DNA of 10,000 nt from Actinidia chinensis (taxonomy: Eukaryota; Streptophyta; Magnoliopsida; Ericales; Actinidiaceae): assembly GCA_009663005.1 (NCBI GenBank), contig CM018909.1, forward strand, positions 9,571,445-9,581,444, written 5' to 3'. Of this stretch, positions 1 through 7,040 are shown piece after piece. Position 1 is the first letter of the stretch. Every line of letters begins with the position of its first letter. The position numbers were made by a program, and so were the translations under genes. The notes beneath the pieces are model-generated. The model worked only from the letters and a program-made list of their open reading frames with translations, ran no database searches and was not told the origin of the DNA.

Positions 1-1
1 G

Positions 2-36
2 GTCCCTAAATTTTGGGAAAATTACATTTTCTACCC
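2..36. repeat. Short AT-rich motif shared with 5032-5061
   Basis: The stretch around CCTAAATTTTGG followed by an A run and ATTACA occurs here and again near 5032-5061, where it reads TCCTAAATTTTGG, an A run, then TTACACTATATCC. The two agree closely apart from run lengths. This kind of motif is widespread in plant non-coding repeats, so the pair most likely reflects fragments of one dispersed element. No boundaries can be set, because this copy starts at the window edge. Confidence 0.35.
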
Positions 37-47
37 TAAATCGATTA

Positions 48-226
48 GTGAATCTATTCCACTACTTGAGGACGTAGGCAAGTTGCCGAACCTCATAAAT
101 TATTGTTGTGCCCTAAATTGATTCACATCAATCACACACACGCACGGAAACACATGCACACACTAACACAATAATTTACAATATTCGGTAACTTGCTTAC
201 GTTCTGGGGTGGTGGAACAAATTCAC
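48..226. repeat. Imperfect inverted repeat (fold-back) around a CA-rich centre
   Basis: The left arm is 48-110 and the right arm is 167-226. Reverse-complementing the right arm and aligning it by hand gives about 47 matches in 59 positions. Shared blocks include GTGAAT, TTCCAC, CAAGTT and TAAATTATTGT. The centre (111-166) is rich in CA dinucleotides. Arm sequence of the type GTAGGCAAGTTGCCGAACCTC resembles R/U5 parts of plant copia LTRs, so this may be two LTR fragments joined head to head or a MITE-like fold-back. I see no convincing flanking target duplication and no coding potential. Confidence 0.65.
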
Positions 227-337
227 TATTTGAGAAAAATTTACAGATTATAAGATATATTGTATCTCACTCTCTCACTGATGGTCTGGTGGTAGGCCAC
301 TACCTCTACATCTCTCTAAATTTTCCCATAAGAGTTG

Positions 338-345
338 TATATATA
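338..345 (+). promoter_or_regulatory. TATA-like octamer TATATATA, no gene attached
   Basis: TATATATA lies just upstream of the 24-bp repeat block, in sequence resembling the U3/R part of an old LTR. Nothing downstream is a gene, so a promoter role is only a guess. The rest of 227-441 is non-coding, apart from the tandem repeat listed separately. Confidence 0.2.
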
Positions 346-354
346 GGCTAGGAG

Positions 355-408
355 TTTGAATCCAAATCCAACTATAGTTTTGAATCCAAATCCAACTAGA
401 AGTTTGAA
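355..408. repeat. 24-bp tandem repeat, two full units plus a partial third
   Basis: The 20-mer TTTGAATCCAAATCCAACTA starts at 355 and again, identically, at 379. A third TTTGAA starts at 403, keeping the 24-bp period before the match decays. It is probably a local slippage duplication inside old repeat sequence. No function can be inferred. Confidence 0.8.
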
Positions 409-636
409 GCCAATTCTTACACCCTCCACCTGGCAACTTAATTGACTAGATTCTTTCTTGATCTTTGAAACAAGGAAGAACACTGTTAAGGCTCACCGGT
501 CAAGGGATTTGGCCGAAAAGACCCTTCGATGCTTAAGTTAATGCTCGAAAGAGAGAGATGAGAAGCCAATTTGACAGAGTTTCGGTAGGGTTAGATTGTT
601 TACTTGAGCTTTTAGTTGTGCTTCCTTTTATAGGTG

Positions 637-645
637 ATTTCACCT
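637..645. repeat. Left target-site duplication (ATTTCACCT)
   Basis: ATTTCACCT here pairs with ACTTCACCT at 1498-1506, 8 of 9 identical. Copy B of the host repeat has a single GACTTCACCT at the matching place, as expected for an unoccupied site. hAT elements normally duplicate 8 bp, and the inner 8 bp (TTTCACCT/CTTCACCT) fit with one mismatch. Confidence 0.7.
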
Positions 646-1497
646 AGTAACGATGTCAGGATTTTGATCCAGGGGACACCAATTAGTCACAATCTTAAAA
701 TATTTTTGCTATAATTCACCATTATGAGATACTACTAAATTTAAAAATTCAATAGTAAGAAAAAAAGTTTATGATAAATATACTTTTACAATAGTATGTA
801 ACTAAAAACGCAAAAATATAAATATTCATTTATAATTTTTTTAATAAACAAATTTTTAGTAAACATCCAACAACTATTAATAAAATCCTTATCTTAATGA
901 GAAACAAGACTCGTAGAAACACTAAACTTATCACACAAACTAAAATCCTTATCTTAATGAGAAATAAGACTCGTAGAAACACTAATCTTATCACACAAAT
1001 AATTAATTTAAAAATCAAATCAAAATCCCATATTTAAACATAGAGTCCTAATTTTAGAAATCGTTGTGCTCTAGTGCGAGTGAGATTGAGAAGCCGGGAT
1101 AGAGAGAGTGGACTAATTGGACTTGGAAGAAGAGTGGGGCTTGAGAACAATACGTTTTAGAAAAACATTTATGTTTTGTTTAGAATAAGATAAATATCAT
1201 GTAAGTTAGAAATACTAATATCGAATTAGTAAAAATTTAAATAGCCTTAAAAAAATCATAAATTATTTTATTAGACTTGTATTGTTTCTTTTTCTTTCCA
1301 TTATTTTCATATTTTCATCTTAGTGTATAAGAGAGGCACTTTTGCAAAACTGAAATAAATTAATTTTGTGTAGGTACTAATGTAATTTTATAGGGATCTA
1401 ATTAATATATCTTTTTCAAACATAAGGTACTAGTAGTAATAACTAAAAATTCAAGGGGGCTTGTGCCTCTTTTGGTCCTTCATTCCTGCTGCCCCTG
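646..1497. mobile_element. Non-autonomous hAT-like DNA transposon, about 852 bp
   Basis: This segment interrupts repeat copy A exactly where copy B is continuous, and it is flanked by a near-perfect duplication. The right end, read inward on the minus strand, begins CAGGGGCAGCAGGAAT. The left end reads AGTAACGATGTCAGGATTTT and then GATCCAGGGGACACC. Both are recognisable but degenerate versions of the CAGGGGCGGAGCCAGGATTTT-type terminus common on plant hAT elements. The interior is AT-rich, holds a perfect-period 60-bp tandem repeat (881-1000), and has no transposase-like reading frame. It would have needed a transposase supplied in trans. The hAT assignment rests on the termini and duplication size. 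The insertion itself is more certain than the superfamily. Confidence 0.7.
881..1000. repeat. Two-copy 60-bp tandem repeat inside the hAT-like element
   Basis: The units are 881-940 and 941-1000. They differ at only three positions (C/T in GAAACAAG, A/T in CTAAACTTA, and the final base). The high identity suggests a recent slippage or unequal-exchange event. Because 60 is a multiple of three, the minus strand shows a small open frame repeating a 20-residue hydrophobic unit. That is a by-product, not a gene. Confidence 0.95.
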
Positions 1498-1506
1498 ACT
1501 TCACCT
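1498..1506. repeat. Right target-site duplication (ACTTCACCT)
   Basis: This matches 637-645 with one mismatch and is identical to the single copy at the empty site in repeat copy B. The repeat family resumes directly after it. Confidence 0.7.
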
Positions 1507-1866
1507 TTGCCTCCTAGTTATCCATGGTCACGTGCCTTGGACATTCCCACGTTCCCCTCCCCATTATTTCCATCGAAATAACAGGAAGGTTCCTCTAAAT
1601 GGGTTAAGAGATTGGCCTCCATTCGCATGGCATGGGCATGCATCCAATCTAAATGTGCCACATATAAGATCCAGTTTTACTTGAACCCGACTCTCTATCC
1701 CCTGATTCGTCTAGCCCAGGAAGCATGCCCCCGGTCTAATTCATTTGGCTTGGGCCAATCAGTCTGTTAGGCCCAATCCATGCGTCCAACTTATTGGGCC
1801 ACGAAGTGTCCAGCCCAATGGGTCTATTCGATCCAAACTCGAGCCCAAGTATATTTTGGGCTCCTA

Positions 1867-2747
1867 TAATTGCCCTTTAGCTCTCGGTTTCCTTGGAAAT
1901 TAGGAGTTGTTTGTGAGTTCGGCCATCTAAAGACCATCCACTAAATTGTCTCGTCCAGTGCTTCGGCTTTTATGCGCCCTTGGTGTCAGCTCAACTCTTC
2001 TCAGAAGACCATAGCTCGCTGATTCTAAGACCCAGGCATTGGTTCCCCACCTAGTTATGGAGTTTGGCATTGGATATCTTTATCCAAAATTCAGTCTCAA
2101 CTCCCTTCTGATTTAGAGCCCGGTTGAATTTTGTTTATACACATAAGTCAAAACCAAAAATTAGTATTCCTCAGTAACCAATTTAATTCAAATAAAATTG
2201 ATCAACATAAAAGATTAACTAAAACTATCCAAAATTAGAGGCCCACCTTCTATTTTTGCTTTCCCTTGCGGGATTTCTTGTTGCAGGATTGGTTTTGTGT
2301 GGTTGAGTTGAGAGTTGTGATTGATATTGGTTGCGTTATTGTGTGTCATGACTGAGAGTCGTTCTTGTTATTGTCGGAGATGCGATTTTTATCAGTTATT
2401 GAAATTCTCGCCATTTCCACCACCTAAGAACCTCGCTGACGCTGAACTCACACCCCTAAAAATGAAAAACCAATAAGTAATTTCCTGAGACGAATGCAAA
2501 TGACCAAGAATATTTCAAAATTGACTTGCAAATAACTTGTTAGACATCAAGTCTGATTTTCAAAAACAACTATAAAAAAAAGTGAATAAAAATCTAAATT
2601 GACCAAAAAAATAACAACCGATTCAACAAAAAACGAATTTCACCACATGGGTTGTTGCTGACGTGGGTTAATTCCGAAAATACATGTCACCAAATAGATA
2701 TTGTGAGGTGGTTAGCCTCACAAGGATGAGAAACTTCACATGAGGGT
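1867..2747. other. Unassigned non-coding sequence between the two repeat copies
   Basis: No reading frame of note and no RNA gene is visible. Composition changes along the stretch: mixed to about 2110, AT-rich to 2240, GT-rich at 2280-2390, then A-rich to about 2640. A small hairpin, GTGAGG at 2703-2708 and CCTCAC at 2716-2721, sits near the right edge. The stretch could be old repeat remnants or the interior of an element bounded by the flanking copies, but nothing identifies it. Confidence 0.5.
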
Positions 2748-3368
2748 TTGACCAGCTTCTTTCTTGATCCCTAAAACAAGGAAGAACACCGTTAAGGTTC
2801 ACTGGCCAAGCAGTTTGGCTGGATAGACCCTTCGATACTTAGGTTAGTGTCCAAAAGAGAAATAGATGAAAACTCAATTTGGAAGAGTTTTCAGAGTTAG
2901 ATTGCTTACTTAAGCTATTAGTTGTGTTTCCTTTATAGGTGACTTCACCTTGGCCGCCAAGGGATCTGTGGTCATATGCCTCACACGTTCCCACGTTCCC
3001 CTCCCTATGATTCCTGGCGAAATAATAGGAAGGTCCTAAACTGTTTAGGAGGTTGGCTTCCATTCGCATTGCATGGACATGTATCCAATCCGGTTGTGCC
3101 ATATGTAAGATCCGGTTTTGCCCAAACCCAGCTCTCTGTACTCCAGTTCTTCCTTTTTTGACATCTAACTCGGTTTAGCTTGCCCAGCCTTTCGATATAG
3201 ATGGTTCGTTTGTTCGTCAGACAGGAAGCATGACCCCGATCCAATTCATTTGGTTTAGGCCAATCAGTCTGTTTGGCAAATCCTTGCGTCCAACTTGTTG
3301 GATCACAAAGTGTGCAGTCCAATGGATCTATTCGGCCCGAACTCGGACCCAAGTATATTTTGGGCCCT
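2748..3368. repeat. Dispersed repeat family, copy B (uninterrupted)
   Basis: This is colinear with copy A from TTGACCAGCTTCTTTCTTG to TATATTTTGGGCCC. It keeps the empty hAT target site near 2941-2951 and a segment of about 55 bp at roughly 3143-3210 that copy A lacks. Most GCCCA/TGGGC motifs of copy A have decayed here by transitions, leaving one TGGGC at 3361-3365. Open frames of 87 and 115 codons on the minus strand fall wholly or mainly inside the repeat and have no recognisable product. Its right edge abuts the copia LTR-like sequence, so it may be an insertion target, a neighbour, or unrecognised LTR sequence. Confidence 0.8.
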
Positions 3369-3597
3369 TACTGGTTAGAAATTTTGTGTGAATGAAAGCA
3401 TAAAGATGAGTGGTTTTAACAACTCCTAAAGAAGTTATTATAGAACCAAATTGCAACTTCGTTACAGGCCTAAAAGAAGGATGCTTTATCGGGCCATGAC
3501 CACCTCTAATGGATGTAGTGGAATCCACAAGCACCCTCAGATGAGGGTTAATGCCACTCGAATAATTATAATGATTAAAAATAGAGCATTTGTTGGC

Positions 3598-3604
3598 TAT
3601 AAAT
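3598..3604 (+). promoter_or_regulatory. TATA box (TATAAAT) of the LTR-like segment
   Basis: TATAAAT lies in GGCTATAAATGCTGAGG, the usual context of a U3 promoter in plant copia LTRs. Transcription would start roughly 30 bases downstream, near 3630, and run toward gag. Confidence 0.5.
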
Positions 3605-3894
3605 GCTGAGGTTAGCACTGAAGAAAAAACACAACACCAACAACTACACCAACACAACAGAAACGAACACACAACATACATTTGAGTTCTTTGAAGAAGA
3701 GAGAAGATACAGTTTTAGTCCGCCAAGCTGCTTTGGAGGTGTTCCCAAGTTAGTGGTTAGCCGTTTTATCCTGGGAGGAAGACGTCGACAGCATCCTACA
3801 ACACCCTCGGTAGGCCGGTGAATCTTTCTTAAGGAGCCCGCGATTGCTTGCAGGACTCGGCTTACTCTGTTGTATCTCTTATATTTCATTTTTT

Positions 3895-3901
3895 AATGAA
3901 A
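3895..3901 (+). terminator. Polyadenylation-like signal AATGAAA in the LTR
   Basis: AATGAAA follows a T-rich stretch and precedes TTTCTGACAATTT, as in the R/U5 part of plant LTRs. Plant polyadenylation signals are loose, so this is only suggestive. Confidence 0.3.
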
Positions 3902-4284
3902 TTTCTGACAATTTATTTGATTAAGGGAAAATTATTCTTGAAATTCTGTATTGGTCGAATCAATTTTTTCCAACAATCGTAGAAAGATTCATTTTTTGAT
4001 CTGCGATCGGCAATCGAATGCTAAAATGATTTCTATTATGTTCTAATGTGGAGATGCAGATAACATGTAAATAGAAAGTTGGGTACTATATTGAGATGTT
4101 ACAGATCTGTACATGTAAGAAAGTGAAAAAAAAAAAAATTTAAAACAGTACTTTGTTTGGAAAAGAAGAAAAAAAAAATTATTCAAACTACAGGAAAAAC
4201 CACTTCGGTCGGATCGGGTTGGCGAACTGCCGGCGAGATTGAAATGGTTTATCGACGATTGTGTAGAAAAAAATAAATAATATT

Positions 4285-4436
4285 AGACAGAGAGAGGGTC
4301 TCTCATTATTAGAAGAAAGGAAATGAGAGAAAAGAGGAGAGGGATACGGATAGAAAGAATATTAAGAACTTCGGAGTAAGAAAGAAAAAAACAAGAAAGG
4401 AGAGAGAGAAAAACATAGAAAGAAGAGAAGAAAATA
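4285..4436. repeat. Purine-rich (GA/A-rich) tract
   Basis: Nearly all bases on the plus strand are A or G, with GAGAGA runs, interrupted by a short GAGAGGGTCTCTC palindrome at the left end. A weaker purine-rich tract follows at 4671-4740. Such tracts are simple-sequence DNA and can form triplexes. No specific role is shown here. Confidence 0.8.
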
Positions 4437-4620
4437 ATTATATATAATATATATTATAAATATTATAAAAAAAAAAAAAACACGCATGCGCGCAGAGCAG
4501 CTTAAAAACATAATATATATATATATAGATATAATATATATATATGATATGCTCTCCGTTCTGTAACCGATAATATTAATATTATATTATCTAATATATA
4601 ATATATAACGCAAAGCTACT
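4437..4620. repeat. (AT)n microsatellites with poly-A
   Basis: Several runs of alternating AT occur around 4440-4465, 4510-4550 and 4590-4610, with a poly-A run of about 14 near 4466-4481. Short non-AT islands lie between them (CACGCATGCGCGCAGAGCAG and GCTCTCCGTTCTGTAACCG). Confidence 0.85.
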
Positions 4621-4776
4621 CAGGCGACATGTTTTGTTTTTTTTTTTTAATTTATATTATATAGATAATATAAGATATAGGGAGACAGAGGTGACAGAAA
4701 GAGAAAGATAATATAGTAAGTAAAAGATAAAATAAATAAAATGGCAAGCCCAAGAGGTCTGACAAATGCTATGTAT

Positions 4777-4805
4777 AATACAGGTTTTTAACCTTTACCT
4801 GTATT
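4777..4805. repeat. Perfect 9-bp inverted repeat (AATACAGGT / ACCTGTATT)
   Basis: The arms at 4777-4785 and 4797-4805 are separated by 11 bases, giving a potential hairpin. No T run follows that would suggest a terminator. It may be part of the neighbouring MITE-like sequence. Confidence 0.7.
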
Positions 4806-4825
4806 GTAATTAACAAGATTTCACC

Positions 4826-4941
4826 CAGTATTTGGAAACGTATTATTTAACTAATTTTCTTTAATTACAGTTTAATTAAAATACAGTTTGTAATGATTTT
4901 TTAATCAGAAGTTTAAATAATTACAGATTAACCAATTACTG
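4826..4941. mobile_element. Possible MITE, 116 bp
   Basis: The left end CAGTATTTGG and the reverse complement of the right end, CAGTAATTGG, match at 9 of 10 positions. The interior is full of TTAATTACAG-type words in both orientations, typical of small AT-rich plant MITEs whose ends read CAGTGTTTGG. I could not find a clean target duplication, so the element and its exact ends remain tentative. Confidence 0.35.
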
Positions 4942-5601
4942 CCATTATATATAGATATATATATAATATATAATTTTTCTATTTAAAAAAAAAATATATT
5001 ATTTTGCATATTTGCGTAATTATAGATTTTATCCTAAATTTTGGAAAAAATTACACTATATCCAGATTATTTTTAGGATTTTTTTTTTTTATTTTTTTTT
5101 TTAAGGATTTCTCATGAAAATTATAAATTTGGCAAAGTGCTGGAAATTATAATTTAATAAACCCTATTTTGGTCAATCGTTGCGTGGTTTGACGTGCGAT
5201 CAGGTCGATAGGCTACGGCTTAGGCAGCTGTGCGCGGCTGGACCTTTGTTGAACAAGGCGGTTTGAAGATTGTTCATATGGACCGGTTGAGTTTCCTTTT
5301 TTTTAACCGATTTAGAGTGCCCTTCGCATACCGTCGGTTGCAAGGGTATCAATCTCTCGCTAAGGCTTGCTCTCAAACACTTGAGTATAAACAAGTGGTT
5401 ATACCATTTATGGTTGATTATGTCTAGATTGTTTATCATTCATATGTCGCTATGTGAGGGATTATGCACTTATAGTGGGTGATCATTTTTAGAAAAAAAA
5501 AACCTCAAAAACTGTCGGACGAATGCTGTGAAAAAAGCACTCAAGTGGTTAATTTCTGGGAGAACTGCTGCTCCAAACCCCTGGTGTTCCAAGTTCACAC
5601 G

Positions 5602-6500
5602 ATGGCTCATGTGGACCAAACCAGGAAGTTGGTGGGGGGGGGGGCTTGGATTTCAAGAGGATGGCAACAGAAGATGATATTCTATCTTACGACGCTAAGA
5701 TCTCGCTGGTGGCTTAACTGCCCCCAAGGAAAGCTCCAGTTGTGGCTGGAAAATGAGACCGGTAGTCAGAAGGTGATTGCGAGAGATCACTGAAAAAATG
5801 CCGATATCTGTGCAAGAATTATATTCCAATGCCCTGGAGGATCTTGTACTCGGTGTACAATGATACGAAATCTGCTAAGGAGCTGTAGGAGTCCTTAGAC
5901 AGAAAATACAAGATCGAGGGGAGCCGGGTCCAAGATAGTTTATTGTTGGCAGTTTCTAGACTATGTAATGCTGGAACGAGATCGGTAACGGCTCAGTTCC
6001 AGGAGCTCCCAAGTTTATCATTAATGCAAAATCAAAGCAGAAGAATGCTATTGAGTGAGGCATTCTAGTGGCTGCAGTCATCCCACGCTTCCCAGCGACA
6101 TGGAAGAGTTTCAAGAGCTATATCATGATTCAGGAACAAGGAGATGACATGGGAAGGCTCTTTTCTTTAAGTTCATGTTGAGGAGGAAAAAAGGGCAAGA
6201 AACAAAGGTGTCAAAACCCTCCTACATGGCCAAGGCTCTACATAATGGAGCTGGTCAGTCTCGAAGAGAAGAAGTCTAAGGACAAGGGGTCAAATAACCA
6301 AGAAAGGCAAAAGTGTCAAACTGGACCAAAAGGGCGATTACAGAAGCCCATGGAAAGTTCAGGGTACATGCTTCAAATTTGTAACAGAAGTTTGGGATCG
6401 TGCTTCTGAGGGCAGAAAACCAAATGCAACATCGGCTCTATGCACATATGACTGAGGTCATCAGGAGGGTGGAGATGATATACAACCCTCAGCAATGATT
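5602..6500 (+). pseudogene. Ty1-copia gag remnant
   Basis: Gag forms the virus-like particle that packages the element RNA. An ATG at 5602 lies in an open frame that runs to 5793 and includes WQQKMIFYLTTL. Later pieces are ESLDRKYKIE at 5889-5918, FLDYVML at 5953-5973, and a long readable stretch from 6068 containing PATWKSFKSYIM. These match the order of a plant copia UBN2-type gag. A TAG at 5886-5888 stands directly before ESLDRKYKIE, where the family usually has Trp. Near 6367-6412, traces of the CCHC zinc knuckle can be guessed (CFK, then NRS and DRASE-like residues), but the cysteines are not in one frame. Frames change every few tens of bases, mostly by single-base loss. Start and end are approximate. 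Confidence 0.75.
5634..5644 (+). repeat. Run of 11 G in the gag N-terminal region
   Basis: Eleven consecutive G bases sit in AAGTTGGTG...CTTGGATTTC, just before the conserved WQQKM stretch. A run this long is unexpected in coding sequence and may be a slippage or base-calling product. Confidence 0.9.
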
Positions 6501-6800
6501 TCCTGAAGTGAAACATGGTGGGTCAAACCCACAAGAAGGGGGGATTAGTACTGGGGATACTCGCCATGTCTGTTGCGATAGACGTATTGTTCACTAACCT
6601 TCGAGCCAGCCAGCAAATGGTGAGAAGGTGTTTATGGGAAATCAGCCACCTCCAACGTTGCGGGGATTGGAAAAGTCGTCCTGAAAATGACTTCAGAAAA
6701 AGAGCTGACTCTGAACAATTTGGTTGTTATTCGTGCCGAAATCCGAAAAGAATCTGGGGTCTGGCTCTCTGTTGCGCCAGACATGGCTTTCGTATGGTTT
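6500..6800 (+). pseudogene. Copia aspartic protease remnant
   Basis: The protease cleaves the copia polyprotein and needs an Asp in a D-S/T-G type motif. Here GAT ACT CGC CAT GTC TGT at 6556-6573 reads DTRHVC, which corresponds to the motif with part lost. In the same frame GEKVFMGN lies at 6619-6642. Another frame then gives ELTLNN from 6702, and a third gives ARHGFRMV before the stop near 6800. The pieces occur in the order expected for a plant copia protease and its C-terminal part. The motif is damaged, stops intervene, and an active enzyme is not possible as written. Confidence 0.6.
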
Positions 6801-7040
6801 GAGAGGACAGATAGATATTACTATGTCTAAGGCTGGAATGTAGAGGGATAGGTTATATGACTGATGGTCTATTCAAAATGAATGTAATGACTGTAATCCC
6901 TACAATAATAAGAAGAATTTTTCAGTTGTTTATGTGCTGAGTCTTCCATTTGGTGGCATGGTAGGACATTAGGAATGTTAATTATGATTCTATACGTAGA
7001 CTAATTCACTTGGTCACTTCCAGCATTCAAAATTATAAAA
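6801..7040 (+). pseudogene. GAG-pre-integrase (zinc-binding) segment remnant
   Basis: This is the short His/Cys zinc-binding module at the N-terminus of copia integrase. GYMTDGLFKMNVM reads without a break from 6851, then WWHGRTLG-like residues appear near 6950-6970, and NVNYDSIRRLIHL reads from 6974 to 7012. These are typical of the domain, with the His of the HHCC motif visible in W-H and L-G context. The frame shifts between the blocks. Confidence 0.7.

Larger units (their letters stand above)
442..1866. repeat. Dispersed repeat family, copy A, split by an insertion
   Basis: Two blocks, 442-645 and 1507-1866, align in order and orientation with the continuous sequence 2748-3368. The first 102 aligned bases have no indels and 18 differences, of which I count 15 as transitions, the usual decay pattern of methylated plant repeats. 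Copy A lacks about 55 bp that copy B has near 3143-3210. The right part is crowded with GCCCA/TGGGC motifs and ends at GCCCAA, 7 bases, TTGGGC. The style resembles plant LTR sequence, but clear TG/CA ends, a primer binding site and a coding region are all missing, so the family is left unclassified. The 646-1497 segment is foreign to it. Confidence 0.8.
3373..3974 (+). mobile_element. Probable 5' LTR of the downstream Ty1-copia element
   Basis: This segment has LTR-like organisation: an upstream part without genes, a TATA box at 3598-3604, a transcribed-looking region with short CAA-rich leader sequence, a polyadenylation-like AATGAAA at 3895-3901, and an end at TTTTTTCCAACA. Directly after it, ATCGTAGAAAGATTC could be a decayed primer binding site of the plant initiator-Met tRNA type (TGGTATCAGAGC), but the match is poor. 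It lies in the right orientation upstream of copia gag. The left boundary is a guess, because no 3' LTR is in the window to compare with. Confidence 0.5.
3975..5480 (+). other. Long leader between LTR and gag, mostly low-complexity
   Basis: No gene is visible. Two less simple islands, about 4196-4265 and 5165-5300, look like untranslated leader of a copia element. Between them lie purine-rich, (AT)n, poly-A and poly-T sequence and a possible MITE. Overlapping open frames of 79 codons (minus) and 65 codons (plus) at 5200-5439 shadow each other and resemble nothing known. The low-complexity part may be a later insertion or expansion, since copia leaders are often only a few hundred bases long. 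Confidence 0.5.

Noticed and set aside
830..1018. Minus-strand open frame with a repeated hydrophobic 20-residue unit
   Set aside because: It is created by the 60-bp tandem repeat in the hAT-like element, which has a length divisible by three. It has no start context and no recognisable domain.
2839..3352. Minus-strand open frames of 87 and 115 codons
   Set aside because: They lie in repeat copy B and shadow each other, and the reading is not kept in copy A, whose differences do not respect codons.
442..3368. Copies A and B as the two LTRs of one element
   Set aside because: No TG/CA ends, primer binding site or polypurine tract could be placed, and the 880-bp interior shows no coding trace. 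Kept only as a possibility under findings.
3328..3681. Minus-strand open frame of 117 codons
   Set aside because: It spans the repeat edge and the LTR promoter region antisense to the element, and has no known family pattern.
3603..3889. Small open frames on both strands in the LTR-like segment
   Set aside because: They overlap each other in R/U5-like sequence, and short frames in LTRs are expected by chance.
5200..5439. Overlapping plus and minus open frames upstream of gag
   Set aside because: They are mirror shadows in leader sequence with no recognisable domain on either strand.
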